Source: Pradoshia eiseniae
GTDB lineage: Bacteria > Bacillota > Bacilli > Bacillales > Pradoshiaceae
Direction: 5' to 3'
DNA length: 64,000 bases
NCBI RefSeq assembly: GCF_002946355.1
Contig: NZ_PKOZ01000007.1
Coordinates: 1 to 64,000 of the forward strand
How positions within the stretch are numbered: the stretch's first letter is position 1; each line of letters begins with the position of its first letter. Both the position numbers and the translations under genes were made by a program. Of this stretch, positions 43,680 to 53,417 are shown piece by piece. The notes below the pieces were generated by a model, which did no database searches, was not told the DNA's origin, and saw only the letters and a list, made by a program, of their open reading frames with translations.

Positions 43680-44498
43680 TTATTGCTGCTCTTTTAATGT
43701 TTCGATATCCGGCTCAATCCCGAACCATTTTTTATAGATTTCGGTATAGGTGCCATCATCCATAATGGTTTTCAGCGCTTCATCTACTTTGCTCTTCAGC
43801 TCACTATCTTTCGGGAACATTAAACCGTAATATTCATTTTCAAAGGCATCCTCATCTGCAACGACAACAAATTTGTCATCTGGATTATTCTTCGCATATT
43901 CCTCAACAACTCCGTTATCAGCTACGACTGCCTTTGCACCATTTTGCTTCATCTCCATAATCGCCAGCACGGTTGTTTCAAACTTCCTTATATCTTCATT
44001 CTTATCCCCGACAATCTTCTCGACTGCCAAATGGCCCGTTGTACCTGTTTGAACAGCCACTTTCTTTCCTTTCAAATCCTCTGCAGACTTAATGTCACTT
44101 CCTTCTGGCACGAGAATCTTATTGGTTGATAGGAAGTACGGCACAGAGAAGTCATACGTCGCTTTTCGCTCATCATTAATGGAGATAGCAGACATCCCCA
44201 TATCAGCTGTTTTGTTTTTGATTTCTACAAACAGCGGATCCCAGCCTACATTTTCAATCTTAACCTTGAAACCTGCTTCTTTTGCGACCGCCTTCACTAC
44301 ATCCACATCAAAACCGACAATTTCCCCGCCATCTTGGTATTCAAATGGTGAGTAATTGGCATCAGTGACGACACGGTACGTTTTCTCAGAGCCTCCACCA
44401 TCTCCGTTCCCGCTAGTTTCTTCTTCACTAGATCCGCATGCAGCCAATCCAAACATGACGCTAGCCAATATTGAAGCGACCAAAAATCTCTTCTTCAT
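43680..44498 (-). CDS. Polar amino-acid ABC transporter, binding lipoprotein
   Basis: 272 residues. A lipoprotein signal with lipobox LAACG is followed by a Gly/Ser/Glu linker and a family-3 solute-binding domain (YRVVTDANYSPFEYQDG, VGFDVDVVKAVA, GTTGHLAVEKI). It captures the amino acid outside the membrane. First gene of the three-gene operon, 15-70 nt before the permease depending on its start. Confidence 0.9.
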   Translation of the reverse strand: MKKRFLVASILASVMFGLAACGSSEEETSGNGDGGGSEKTYRVVTDANYSPFEYQDGGEIVGFDVDVVKAVAKEAGFKVKIENVGWDPLFVEIKNKTADMGMSAISINDERKATYDFSVPYFLSTNKILVPEGSDIKSAEDLKGKKVAVQTGTTGHLAVEKIVGDKNEDIRKFETTVLAIMEMKQNGAKAVVADNGVVEEYAKNNPDDKFVVVADEDAFENEYYGLMFPKDSELKSKVDEALKTIMDDGTYTEIYKKWFGIEPDIETLKEQQ

Positions 44499-44715
44499 GA
44501 AATCTCCCCTTTGTTATCTGAAAATATTTTTTAAATTTTCTAAATTCTATGAAATTTATTATAATCTTCGATGGTAATTAATGCAATTGAAAACTGATTT
44601 GCCCTAATTATTGTGATAGAGAAAATTTATTCTTTTCCTGATAGGGTACGAATCGGTTCAATCAGGGTATAGGTGCTTATACATTCAGTAGCAGGCTTGG
44701 GGGGGAGAAAAATCT

Positions 44716-45783
44716 ATGTGGATAAATAAGCCTTTTTTTAAATATGCGACCGGCTTAATCCTTATTCTTATTATCATTGTTTTATTCGGGAAGATTGATT
44801 ACTTCATTTGGCCTTTCCAGAAATTCATCATCACTCTATTCTTTCCGATTTTAATCGCAGGACTGCTTTACTATATACTTCGCCCCATCGTTCAATGGCT
44901 TAGCCGCTATATGCCGCTAGCCCTTAGTATCACCCTTATATACTTGCTGTTTGGCGCGCTCGGCTATGTAGCTGTTAAAACGGCTGGCCCAATGATAATT
45001 TCACAAGTCTCTCACCTGGTTGAAGTCGTGCCGGAACGGGCGGAGTCAATTGCAGATACGTCCAAAACCATCATTGAAGAGCGGTCGCCAGATTTCCTTT
45101 CGGTGAATAAAGTAAAGGATTATGCAACAGATTATTTGGAATCATTCTCAAAAAAAATCTCCAGCAATGCCATCACTATTTTCTCAACCATCACTAGCGC
45201 CTTGACCATTATCGTTATAGTTCCATTTATTGTCTTCTACTTCTTGAAGGATGGACATAAATTAAAACCTTATCTTCTCCGCCATATCCCTCAATCAGTT
45301 GAAGCAGAAGGCGCTAAAATCCTTGCAGATGTGGATAAAACCTTATCAACTTACATTGTCGGACAATTTATTATTGCGTTAGCAGATGGCGCAATGATGT
45401 ATATTGGCTACTTAATCATTGGATTAGAAAATGCGCTTATCTTTGCCATATTTGCCACATTACTGACGGTAATCCCGTTTCTCGGACCTTTTTTGGGTAT
45501 CATCCCTGCTTTGATCAGCAGCTTTTTAGTCAGCCCATTCATGGCACTAAAGGTTTTAATTTTAATGATTATCGTTCAGCAGATTGAGGGACATTTGATT
45601 ACGCCGCAAGTTATGGGCAAACGGCTGGATATCCATCCATTAACCGTTATCTTTCTCTTGCTTGTTGCCGGTTCACTCTATGGATTTGTCGGCATCCTGA
45701 TTGCCATTCCTGCTTATTCCGTGTTAAAGGTGATTTTTAATAATTTCGTCCGTTTTTATAAGCTTCGCAGTAATACAAAATAA
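44716..45783 (+). CDS. AI-2E family (UPF0118) transporter-like membrane protein
   Basis: 355 residues with 7-8 membrane helices and the family signature FLGPFLGIIPALI and QQIEGHLITPQVMGKRL near the C-terminus. The group includes B. subtilis YueF and YdbI and sodium/proton antiporters; AI-2 export is shown only for some. GGGGGAG lies 9 nt before ATG. Single gene. Confidence 0.85.
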   Translation: MWINKPFFKYATGLILILIIIVLFGKIDYFIWPFQKFIITLFFPILIAGLLYYILRPIVQWLSRYMPLALSITLIYLLFGALGYVAVKTAGPMIISQVSHLVEVVPERAESIADTSKTIIEERSPDFLSVNKVKDYATDYLESFSKKISSNAITIFSTITSALTIIVIVPFIVFYFLKDGHKLKPYLLRHIPQSVEAEGAKILADVDKTLSTYIVGQFIIALADGAMMYIGYLIIGLENALIFAIFATLLTVIPFLGPFLGIIPALISSFLVSPFMALKVLILMIIVQQIEGHLITPQVMGKRLDIHPLTVIFLLLVAGSLYGFVGILIAIPAYSVLKVIFNNFVRFYKLRSNTK

Positions 45784-45970
45784 TATAGGCATCTCATAAT
45801 GAGACACTAAATTACTATCATCCCATAATGATAAATCTTTCAAATATATTTCTTCATATCAGGAATCTGAAGCTTTTTTACTAAAGGAAATATTAAGTGT
45901 GTAATGCTCTTAAACCTTTAATGAACGTAAAAACACAATCCTGACATTTGTCAAAAGACTAATATAAATA

Positions 45971-46008
45971 AAAAAGATGGAGAACCAAATTGGTTTTCCA
46001 TCTTTTTG
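45971..46008. terminator. Bidirectional terminator
   Basis: AAAAAGATGGAGAACCAA (45971-45988) pairs with TTGGTTTTCCATCTTTTT (45990-46007). It lies between the convergent UPF0118 and GTPase genes. Nothing else is visible in 45784-45970. Confidence 0.88.
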
Positions 46009-46042
46009 CGTAGTTTACTGATGTCTCTCGCTTTTAATTAGC

Positions 46043-48796
46043 TTAGGATACCGTTTGAAATTCACGATCGGCAAAGACCATCCATTCATATTGGCGTAAG
46101 CGCAATTCGAACAGCTTCAGTGGATCGCGATACATTTCTGGTTTTGCACGCATCTTTTCCAATTGGCGATTGTATTTCTCAATCATGCCATTTGCATCAG
46201 CAATTAATGTATTCAGCATTTCCTTCGGATTACTGAAGAACATAGCGACATCCCTTGTAATGGATTTCTCGAACATTTCGAATTGAAGCAGGAACTTATC
46301 AGCGATAACCTCAGCAACTTCGGTGTAATCCTGTGTTTCAATTAAGTTCGTATATTTATTGTACATTAAACTCTTATTGGCAATTGACCCGAACAGTACA
46401 CCAGCGCTCTTTAGCAATAATTGCTGCGGCGTATGACGCAGAAGAATATTAACGGTATCCATTTGAATTCCGCTAGTCATCCGATTGGAATCACGGCGCC
46501 AGTCATCAAGCACTCGGAAGTCACAGTTCATTTTGACGCGATCATCCTGATAGATGGCATTAAATCCATCTGTCATTTCAGTCAAGAAACCTTGGCTTTC
46601 CTTAAATTCAATGTCTGCTTCCCGAATCCATTCCTGCATAGAATAGAAGTATTTCGGGAGAACGGTTGTTTCTAAATACTCCTGTACTCTTCTATTCATC
46701 TTCTCATTCAGTTCAATATGAATCTTACGATAATCGCTATCCTCTACAAGCAAATCCTTACTTGCCTGCAGGATTTTCGGTATAGCGCTGACCACGTCAT
46801 TTCGTATATCATCTTTGCGCGCCTTAAATGAATTGCGAAGTCCTGCCGCCTTTTCCTTCTCCAAATCGTCCACTTGGTTTAAGGCTGCTTTCAGTTTTGA
46901 CAATAAATCTTCATTTTTATGGATGGAATCGGCCAATTCTTCCTCCCTCTCCAGTCTTTGATCAAGCAAGGAGGAAATTGCCTCACGAACATAATGAAGA
47001 AGCATCATTGTACGCTTGCTTTCCTTATATGGCTGCAAAAGATTCCCTTGAAGGAATTCTGTGAAATCCATCCGTTGGGCAGCCCCTCGATATCGAGCTG
47101 AATGGGCAAAAATCTTTGCCTCAGGCAAATATGGATTAATCTTCTTCCAAGCCTCATCGACAATTCGAATGGCCTCCTGATCATTATGGACAAGATCCAT
47201 TTTGTTTAGCAAGAAATGAATCGGCAGGTCAGGTGCCTGCTCCTTAATCATGAGGGCTAATTCTCTTTCTTTCTGACTGAATGGGTCATTCACATCAAGA
47301 ACAAAGAGAAGGCTGTCTGCCATATGCAAGTAACGGCGCACCTCTTGAGTTTTGCTGTTGGCAATGCTGAATCCAGGTGTATCTATGATAGCAATACCAT
47401 TCTCCTTCAAGAATGCGCTTGGGAGCTTATAATCAATAATGCGCGGCGGTCCGCTCATCCATGCTCTAGATGTGACGCGCTCTTCTATCTCCTCATGATT
47501 CAATGGAATAATCGAGGAATCTGACACCTCATTGACATCCTCTTCCTCCCCATACTTATAGAGCACAGTTGTCGCTGTTGGCTGGTCAAATGAATCTTCT
47601 CCAAGAAGTGAATGAATTAAAGCCGATTTTCCATTACCGCTCGTTCCGGCAATCATCAATCGCTGTACATTTAAGTCTAACAGCTCATCCATGATCCATT
47701 TATGTCTTTCACTGACAGCCAAGCCGTTCTCCATGGCCCATTTATCAATGGTTTCAAAGAGACGGACGCTATCTTCCAATCCATCCCGGTTATAGGTGAG
47801 TCCAGATAGAATATGTTCTGCAATGCCAACATCCTCACTGCTAAGTGTAGTTGGGAAATGGTCATTCCAGGCAAGAACGCTTGAAGAGGCAAGCAATGCA
47901 TGATTTCGGTCCGTTAAGCGCACCCAATTTCTGAGTAAGCTCGGAACGATTGTTTTTAAGGATTTAACCGATTTCTCTCCATTAATGAATTCGAAATAAG
48001 CATCCTTGTATAAGACCGCCAAGGCTGGATAAGAATGCTTCTGCGTGATTTCAAAATCCTGCAATAGATCATTGAAACCTTGAACCCAAGTCAAGTAGGA
48101 GGCTTCTCCTTGATAGCTGTGCCAAAGCGCAACAGCCAATTCTTCAAACCGCTTGTCATTAAGATCATAAAGCTTACGCAAAGCTGGATAGAAATAAGCC
48201 GGGTCCAAATGCTTTGTTACACCATCTTCTATATAAGCTTGAAGGATGTTGTACCAATGAATAGATTCAGTCCTCATCGCCTCATTCATGGCAAGATCAA
48301 CTGCGCTATCCCAATCCATTTGTTCCTCAAAGAAGTTCCTCGCTAAGCTTGTCACTTGCTCATCATCCGGATTTAAGCGAACCACTTTCTTAATGGTTTG
48401 GTCAGCCGAGTTAATCTTCTTCATTCTTATGTAAAGGGTAAATAATTGCAGACCTACCTCGGTATTTAAAGTAATAGAGTCCGATTGGATAGATTTATAG
48501 ATTTCTTCCGCTGTTGAATAAAGATCAACAGCAAAATAGGCATCTGCCATGTTTTTCTTTGCCCATGGCTCCAGCTCATTCGTTACCTGTTCCCATTTGA
48601 AAATGGCTGCTTCATAGTCCCTATATAAGTAATAAAGCTCACCTTGCGCGAAACGAAGATTAGACAGCTCTGGTATATCCTGATTCTGTTCCTGGAGCAC
48701 GTATTCACTAATGATGAGCATTGGGTTTGCCGCACTGTCTTTATCAATTAATGTTTTATAATAAGATTTTTCAATTAGAATTGACTCATTATTCAT
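46043..48796 (-). CDS. TPR-dynamin-like large GTPase
   Basis: 917 residues. The N-terminal 370 residues are helical with TPR-like units (FAQGELYYLYRDYEAAIFKW; ADAYFAVDLYSTAEEIYKS). A dynamin-type GTPase domain follows: G1 GTSGNGKS (384-391), G3 DTPG (472-475), G4 NKMD (531-534). The last 320 residues are coiled coil and helical, like the stalk of bacterial dynamin-like proteins. No membrane helix was seen. Function unknown; membrane remodelling or stress roles are inference. AGGAGGGG ribosome site. Confidence 0.8.
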   Translation of the reverse strand: MNNESILIEKSYYKTLIDKDSAANPMLIISEYVLQEQNQDIPELSNLRFAQGELYYLYRDYEAAIFKWEQVTNELEPWAKKNMADAYFAVDLYSTAEEIYKSIQSDSITLNTEVGLQLFTLYIRMKKINSADQTIKKVVRLNPDDEQVTSLARNFFEEQMDWDSAVDLAMNEAMRTESIHWYNILQAYIEDGVTKHLDPAYFYPALRKLYDLNDKRFEELAVALWHSYQGEASYLTWVQGFNDLLQDFEITQKHSYPALAVLYKDAYFEFINGEKSVKSLKTIVPSLLRNWVRLTDRNHALLASSSVLAWNDHFPTTLSSEDVGIAEHILSGLTYNRDGLEDSVRLFETIDKWAMENGLAVSERHKWIMDELLDLNVQRLMIAGTSGNGKSALIHSLLGEDSFDQPTATTVLYKYGEEEDVNEVSDSSIIPLNHEEIEERVTSRAWMSGPPRIIDYKLPSAFLKENGIAIIDTPGFSIANSKTQEVRRYLHMADSLLFVLDVNDPFSQKERELALMIKEQAPDLPIHFLLNKMDLVHNDQEAIRIVDEAWKKINPYLPEAKIFAHSARYRGAAQRMDFTEFLQGNLLQPYKESKRTMMLLHYVREAISSLLDQRLEREEELADSIHKNEDLLSKLKAALNQVDDLEKEKAAGLRNSFKARKDDIRNDVVSAIPKILQASKDLLVEDSDYRKIHIELNEKMNRRVQEYLETTVLPKYFYSMQEWIREADIEFKESQGFLTEMTDGFNAIYQDDRVKMNCDFRVLDDWRRDSNRMTSGIQMDTVNILLRHTPQQLLLKSAGVLFGSIANKSLMYNKYTNLIETQDYTEVAEVIADKFLLQFEMFEKSITRDVAMFFSNPKEMLNTLIADANGMIEKYNRQLEKMRAKPEMYRDPLKLFELRLRQYEWMVFADREFQTVS

Positions 48797-49075
48797 ATGA
48801 CCCCTCCTTTGATTCTATATGACATAGTTACCTTGTTCTAATGTTTGTAACTAATATAGTTTAATAAATATGGATTGCAATATGATTTCCGTTAAGTAAC
48901 AAGTTAAATACATATTAAATACACTCGAACATTTTTTGTCACATTTGCAATAATTACAGTTTTACTTTATTTCCTTTTCCCTCATTCGTTATGGCTAAAA
49001 CTTTCTATTAATTTACATTCTATTATATTTAAGGATTAAGAGATAGGGGTTTTACAAATCATGTTAAAATGAGAA
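48797..49075. other. Gene-free stretch
   Basis: AT-rich spacer between the promoters of the GTPase gene and the terminator of nadE. I see no ORF, RNA-like structure or repeat I can defend. Confidence 0.6.
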
Positions 49076-49105
49076 TAAGCCTGCAGCTTAACGCATGCAG
49101 GCTTA
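49076..49105 (-). terminator. Probable terminator after nadE
   Basis: AAGCCTGC (49077-49084) pairs with GCAGGCTT (49097-49104); only a weak T tract follows on the minus strand. Confidence 0.55.
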
Positions 49106-49117
49106 CTCTTGCTCAAT

Positions 49118-49936
49118 TTATTTCCACCAGTTATCAAACATGGATGTTGGCAATTGACGTTTATGCTCTGTCTTCAAATATTGCTGTTCAATCCTTCTGG
49201 CGGCCTCTAAGCCAACCTCTTTTCCTTCCAAATAATCATCAATTACATCGTAGGATAGACCTAATTCCGTTTCATCTGCCTGCAGCGGCTTATTATCAAG
49301 CAGATCTGCAGTCGGTACTTTTAAGTAAAGGCGTTCTTCTGCCCCGAGCTCTTTTAGCAATTCCTTGCCTTGTCTTTTTGATAGCCCCGTTAATGGCAAA
49401 ATATCTGCACCGCCATCTCCATATTTGGTAAAAAAGCCAGTTACCGCTTCTGCCGCGTGATCTGTCCCAACTACAAGCAAACCGCGCTGTCCGCCTATCG
49501 CATATTGGGCAACCATTCGGAGACGCGCCTTAACATTCCCTTTGTTAAAATCACTGAGGGCTTCTGCAGAGGCTTCCTCATATTGTGCAGAAACAGCATC
49601 TACGGATGGTTTAACGTTAAAAGTTAAGCTCTCATCCGGTTTGATAAATTGGATAGCTGCTTGAGCATCTTCCTCGTCATGCTGAACACCATATGGGAGT
49701 CTTACAGCAACAAACGTCGCCTCACTCCCTTCCTCACGCAAGGACTCAACAGCCATTTGAGCCAAGCGGCCCGCAAGCGTGGAATCCTGTCCGCCGCTAA
49801 TTCCGAGGACGAACCCTTTTGCCCCGGTCTTTTTTAGGTAATCCTTCAAGAATCCCACTCGTTTTTCAATTTCTTCTTTAGGATTAATGGATGGTTGTAC
49901 ATGTAACGCTTCAATAATTTGTGCTTGTAAACTCAT
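49118..49936 (-). CDS. nadE: NH3-dependent NAD+ synthetase
   Basis: 272 residues, the size of B. subtilis NadE. The ATP-pyrophosphatase loop [10 protein letters not shown], the motif VRLPYGVQ and the KVPTADL segment with [13 protein letters not shown] are all present. It converts deamido-NAD to NAD with ammonia and ATP; the N-terminal glutaminase of long NadE forms is absent. The ribosome site GGAGGAG is 6 nt before ATG. Confidence 0.95.
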   Translation of the reverse strand: MSLQAQIIEALHVQPSINPKEEIEKRVGFLKDYLKKTGAKGFVLGISGGQDSTLAGRLAQMAVESLREEGSEATFVAVRLPYGVQHDEEDAQAAIQFIKPDESLTFNVKPSVDAVSAQYEEASAEALSDFNKGNVKARLRMVAQYAIGGQRGLLVVGTDHAAEAVTGFFTKYGDGGADILPLTGLSKRQGKELLKELGAEERLYLKVPTADLLDNKPLQADETELGLSYDVIDDYLEGKEVGLEAARRIEQQYLKTEHKRQLPTSMFDNWWK

Positions 49937-50460
49937 TTTAGCGTTCTCCTCCTTTACTTCCCCTTTATTGTTCCTCTATTTTCCATCGATAATCTTTTTT
50001 ATAAAGTTTATTTTACTCTATCTCTGTTTTTTTCAAAACTGATTAATGAACGAAGATAGAGGAATAGGCATTTTAACTCACTTTTTCGTTATTTTAATAT
50101 AGTTAAATAAGTCTTTTTTGTAAAGGAACCGGAGTTTATGCTGCTTGATGCAGCTGTTACAGGATATCTGCTTATCATCTAGGTGGCCTATATGTGAACT
50201 GGCTTTATAGGTAATTTCGTATTCCTTTTTACTTATACTGATTTGGATTCCTTTTCAAGCAAGGGCACAAAACCATTTTTGTTATACATCACAGGCACGC
50301 TGAACATTCCTGTATTTCAGCATGGTTCACCTCTACTGTAAATAGATTTTCAACTTTTCCAATAAATGTTCAAAAAGTTTTGGATAAAATTTGAATTGCT
50401 ATAATTGCTCAATTATTCACAATGGAATTGGTGTATAAATAAAGTATAGAAAGCAGTCAG
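49937..50460. other. Gene-free stretch of about 520 bp
   Basis: AT-rich. It holds a possible 14-codon frame at 50138-50182 with GGAG before it and a GCTGAA/TTCAGC inverted repeat near 50300, neither convincing. A TATAAT at about 50400 may belong to the doxX-like gene. It could be decayed coding DNA. Confidence 0.45.
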
Positions 50461-50513
50461 CCTTCCATTCCGCGGTAGGAGGCCAACTGAATATGATATA
50501 GGAGTGAATGAAA

Positions 50514-51041
50514 ATGATGGAATGGTTAAGAACAAACAAATATGCATCTGGACTTTTGCTTATCATACGTTTATATCTTGGGTACGAATGGTTCATACAT
50601 GGATTGGAAAAAGTAAGAGGCGGAGCCTTCGATGCCACCGGCTTCCTTAATAATATAATCGCTAATCCCGTTAAAGGACCTGATGGCACAGCACTTTATC
50701 CAATCTACAACTCCTTCATTGAAAATTTTGCCCTGCCTAATGTAGGCATCATAAATATTTTAATTCCTTGGGGAGAGCTCCTTGTCGGACTAGGGCTGTT
50801 ACTAGGTGTATTAACAACAGCAGCTGTTTTGTCAGGACTGTTGATGAACTTCCTGTTTGTCTTTGGCGGTACAGTTTCTACTAACCCAGCCATGATCGTT
50901 CTTGGATTTATCATCCTTGCTGCCGGAGCGAATGCCGGTAAACTAGGAGGAGACTATTATGTCCTTCCTTGGATTAAAAAGACACTTACTAAGAGGAATG
51001 ATAATCCCCACTTCCCTATAAAGGATCAGCCAGCCCACTAA
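50514..51041 (+). CDS. DoxX family membrane protein
   Basis: 175 residues with four membrane helices and the DoxX-type pattern LLIIRLYLGYEWFIHGLEKV and WGELLVGLGLLLGV. The family includes subunits of thiosulfate:quinone oxidoreductase and many proteins of unknown function. ATG 50514 has GGAG 9 nt upstream; the ATG at 50508 is too close. Followed by a strong terminator. Confidence 0.85.
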   Translation: MMEWLRTNKYASGLLLIIRLYLGYEWFIHGLEKVRGGAFDATGFLNNIIANPVKGPDGTALYPIYNSFIENFALPNVGIINILIPWGELLVGLGLLLGVLTTAAVLSGLLMNFLFVFGGTVSTNPAMIVLGFIILAAGANAGKLGGDYYVLPWIKKTLTKRNDNPHFPIKDQPAH

Positions 51042-51056
51042 ATTTAAATCTTTGCT

Positions 51057-51090
51057 TAAAAGCCTGGAGTTCTTGACTCCAGGCTTTTTT
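51057..51090 (+). terminator. Terminator after the doxX-like gene
   Basis: AAAAGCCTGGAGT pairs with ACTCCAGGCTTTT, followed by T. Confidence 0.9.
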
Positions 51091-51206
51091 AGGCGGAAAA
51101 TACAGCTATAATTATTTACATACGAAGAATAGTCTCATTGAATAAGTATCTTCTACATTCATAAAATACATAATAGCACCAAAATGCTTTCCTCTGGAGG
51201 GATATT

Positions 51207-52022
51207 ATGCTGGATTGGTTCACAAGTCTTCCCGTCATGTACCAAGCCTTCTTTGCTACCTTATTCACTTGGGGCATGACGGCTCTTGGGGCAGCCCTCG
51301 TATTTACGACCAAAAATGTAAATATGAAATTTCTAGATAGCATGCTCGGCTTCGCCGGCGGAGTCATGATTGCAGCAAGCTTTTGGTCTTTGCTGTCACC
51401 AGCCATTGAAATGGCTGAAGACAGTCCTCTTCCATCATGGTTTCCAGCCGCAGCCGGTTTTCTCGCAGGCGGTCTGTTCCTCATGTTGTTAGATAAGATC
51501 ATGCCCCATCTTCATCCCGATAAACCGCTTGGTCAAGCGGAAGGGATTCATCCAGAAAACAAGAAGAGGAGCACCTTGCTCGTATTGGCCATCACCATGC
51601 ATAATATTCCGGAAGGGTTAGCCGTCGGTGTTGCGTTCGGGGCTGTCGCGGCCGACTTGCCGAGCGCCTCTCTTACCGGTGCGATTGCCCTTGCCATCGG
51701 TATCGGCATCCAAAACTTTCCCGAAGGCCTGGCTGTTTCCATGCCGCTTAGACGGGATGGAATGTCGAGGAGAAAAAGCTTCTTTTATGGGCAATTCTCC
51801 GGAATGGTTGAACCTGTTGCCGCTGTCATTGGGGCAGTAGCAGTTGTCTTTATCCAGCCGCTGCTTCCTTATGCTTTAAGCTTTGCTGCTGGAGCAATGA
51901 TTTTCGTTGTCGCAGAGGAGGTCATACCCGGTTCACAGGAAAACGGCAATACAGACCTTGCCTCCTTATTCCTGATGATCGGCTTTGCTGTCATGATGAT
52001 TCTGGATGTTTCTTTAGGCTAA
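51207..52022 (+). CDS. ZIP-family divalent metal transporter
   Basis: 271 residues, eight membrane helices. The metal-path motifs of the ZIP (GufA-like) family are present: [13 protein letters not shown] in TM4 and [11 protein letters not shown] in TM5. The histidine in [11 protein letters not shown] lies in the variable loop. Zinc or another divalent metal is the likely cargo. Ribosome site GGAGGG 8 nt before ATG. Single gene with its own terminator. Confidence 0.9.
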   Translation: MLDWFTSLPVMYQAFFATLFTWGMTALGAALVFTTKNVNMKFLDSMLGFAGGVMIAASFWSLLSPAIEMAEDSPLPSWFPAAAGFLAGGLFLMLLDKIMPHLHPDKPLGQAEGIHPENKKRSTLLVLAITMHNIPEGLAVGVAFGAVAADLPSASLTGAIALAIGIGIQNFPEGLAVSMPLRRDGMSRRKSFFYGQFSGMVEPVAAVIGAVAVVFIQPLLPYALSFAAGAMIFVVAEEVIPGSQENGNTDLASLFLMIGFAVMMILDVSLG

Positions 52023-52040
52023 AATATTGAATGATAGAAG

Positions 52041-52080
52041 CTGAAGGCACTGCCTATTAGGCATTCCCTTCAGTTTTTTT
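52041..52080 (+). terminator. Terminator after the ZIP gene
   Basis: CTGAAGG...TGCCTA pairs with TAGGCA...CCTTCAG (52041-52073), followed by seven T. Confidence 0.88.
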
Positions 52081-52173
52081 ATGCTTATTTACAGACAATT
52101 GCAATGGATGATAGCCCCCTATAAGCATTGACATATTCTCCTTCTTACTTTAATATTCTACTTTGGATTTAAA

Positions 52174-52210
52174 CGTGGTTCGTAACCATCCCACGATAAA
52201 AAACTAAGGA
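52174..52210 (+). promoter_or_regulatory. preQ1 class I riboswitch
   Basis: Stem CGTGG (52174-52178) and CCACG (52191-52195) encloses the loop TTCGTAACCATC, followed by the A-rich tail ATAAAAAACTAAGGA. This follows the B. subtilis queC preQ1-I aptamer, whose tail is ATAAAAAACTAAGGAG. The tail contains the queT ribosome site AAGGAG (52206-52211), so ligand binding should hide it and block translation. Confidence 0.92.
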
Positions 52211-52218
52211 GAATAAAA

Positions 52219-52704
52219 ATGAAGATTAGAACACTAGCAGTGAATGGTGTGCTGGCCGCTTTATATATTGCCGTCACCATGATTATTCAGCCATTTGGCT
52301 TCACGAATATCCAATTTCGTGTCCCAGAGATGTTTAATCATCTTGTTGTCTTCAACAAGAAATACTTTATTGGCATTGTGATTGGCGTCTTTTTCTCAAA
52401 CCTCTTCTTCTCATCATTAGGGGTTTATGATCTCCTATTTGGAGTTGGACAATCTGTACTGGCGCTATCAATAACTATTATAATAGCCCGTTTTGTCAAA
52501 AATATATGGGCAAGAATGATTGTCAACACGATTGTTTTTACGGCGACCATGTTCATCATTGCCATCGAGCTGAGTATTGTATTGGGAGTGCCATTCTGGC
52601 TCACATACTTGACCACTGCAATTGGCGAATTCGTCGTCATGGCGGTTGGTATGCCGATTATGCATGCCCTAAATAAGCGTATCGATTTCAAGAATTTAAT
52701 ATAA
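52219..52704 (+). CDS. queT: Queuosine-precursor ECF transporter QueT
   Basis: 161 residues with about six membrane helices, the S-component pattern of ECF importers. Early sequence AVNGVLAALYIAVTMIIQPFG and NIQFRVPEMFNHL is typical of QueT. It imports preQ1 together with the shared energising module EcfAA'T, which is not in this window. The preQ1-I riboswitch directly upstream confirms the cargo. Confidence 0.93.
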   Translation: MKIRTLAVNGVLAALYIAVTMIIQPFGFTNIQFRVPEMFNHLVVFNKKYFIGIVIGVFFSNLFFSSLGVYDLLFGVGQSVLALSITIIIARFVKNIWARMIVNTIVFTATMFIIAIELSIVLGVPFWLTYLTTAIGEFVVMAVGMPIMHALNKRIDFKNLI

Positions 52705-52713
52705 TGAACTAAC

Positions 52714-52745
52714 AAGAGGCTGTCCTTTGCGGATCAGCCTCTTAA
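52714..52745 (+). terminator. Probable terminator after queT
   Basis: AAGAGGCTG (52714-52722) pairs with CAGCCTCTT (52735-52743); the T run is weak. Confidence 0.55.
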
Positions 52746-52862
52746 TATGTTCACAGCTTTCAATCAAAAAGGGAAAGTGTTTTTTTCCGTCTGTTAAAAC
52801 AGCTTCGTGTTTAGCCAATTTGTTTCATGTAAACAAGGTTCATCATTTTATCATAATTAGAT

Positions 52863-52888
52863 GCTTAATGAATCTTAGAATAGGGTAT
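52863..52888 (+). promoter_or_regulatory. Sigma-B-type promoter of the bacterioferritin-like gene
   Basis: GCTTAA (52863-52868), 14-nt spacer, GGGTAT (52883-52888), 38 nt before the start codon. One mismatch to the sigma-B consensus. Confidence 0.65.
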
Positions 52889-52925
52889 CTTTATTTTAAG
52901 GAAATAATTAAGGAGGTCCTATTTT

Positions 52926-53360
52926 ATGGATGAGAAATTAAAAGAATTAATCGATGGTTTAAATGAAGATTTAGCAAATGAATATGCAGCATCCATCATG
53001 TATACGAACTATGCTGCTATGGTATCAGGTCTTTTCAGACAAACATTAAAGCCTTTCTTTGAAGGAGAAATTTCTGACGAGCAAGGGCATGCTATATACT
53101 TAGCTGAAAAAATCGCGACACTTGGTGGAACACCGACTGTCTCCCCTGCAGAGGTCAAACAAACAACTGATGTAAAAGAAATGCTTGAATCTGCTTACCA
53201 AGCAGAGAAGGAGACAATCGACCGCTATGAAACACGCAAGAAACAAGCGGAAGAATTGGGCTTAACTGAATTAGTCGTTAAGCTTGAAGACCTCATCTCT
53301 GATGAGACAGGCCATATGGAAGAGCTAGGCCGTATTCTTGCTGATTCCCGATTTGAATAA
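52926..53360 (+). CDS. Bacterioferritin-like diiron protein
   Basis: 144 residues, four-helix bundle. Iron ligands are visible as E19, E52/H55 (SDEQGHA), ETIDRYE and SDETGHMEE, the two-ExxH pattern of the ferritin-like family. In B. cereus a bacterioferritin gene (BC1005) sits between sigB and rsbY and is sigma-B dependent; this protein may be its counterpart, moved about 17 kb from rsbY. AAGGAGG ribosome site. Iron storage or Dps-like protection is inference. Confidence 0.82.
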   Translation: MDEKLKELIDGLNEDLANEYAASIMYTNYAAMVSGLFRQTLKPFFEGEISDEQGHAIYLAEKIATLGGTPTVSPAEVKQTTDVKEMLESAYQAEKETIDRYETRKKQAEELGLTELVVKLEDLISDETGHMEELGRILADSRFE

Positions 53361-53369
53361 AGAACAAAA

Positions 53370-53413
53370 ATAAGCTCGAAGAAGGGATTTCCTTATCCCT
53401 CCTTCGAGCTTTT
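53370..53413. terminator. Bidirectional terminator
   Basis: AAGCTCGAAGAAGGGAT (53372-53388) pairs with ATCCCTCCTTCGAGCTT (53395-53411), followed by TTTA. It serves the ferritin-like gene and the convergent DUF368 gene. Confidence 0.88.
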
Positions 53414-53417
53414 ACTT

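Noticed and set aside
44665-44670. GGGTAT resembling a sigma-B -10 upstream of the UPF0118 gene
   Set aside because: No acceptable -35 (only GTACGA) at the right distance.
50138-50182. 14-codon ORF with GGAG upstream
   Set aside because: Too short, no match, and the following sequence is full of stops; at most a trace of decayed coding DNA.
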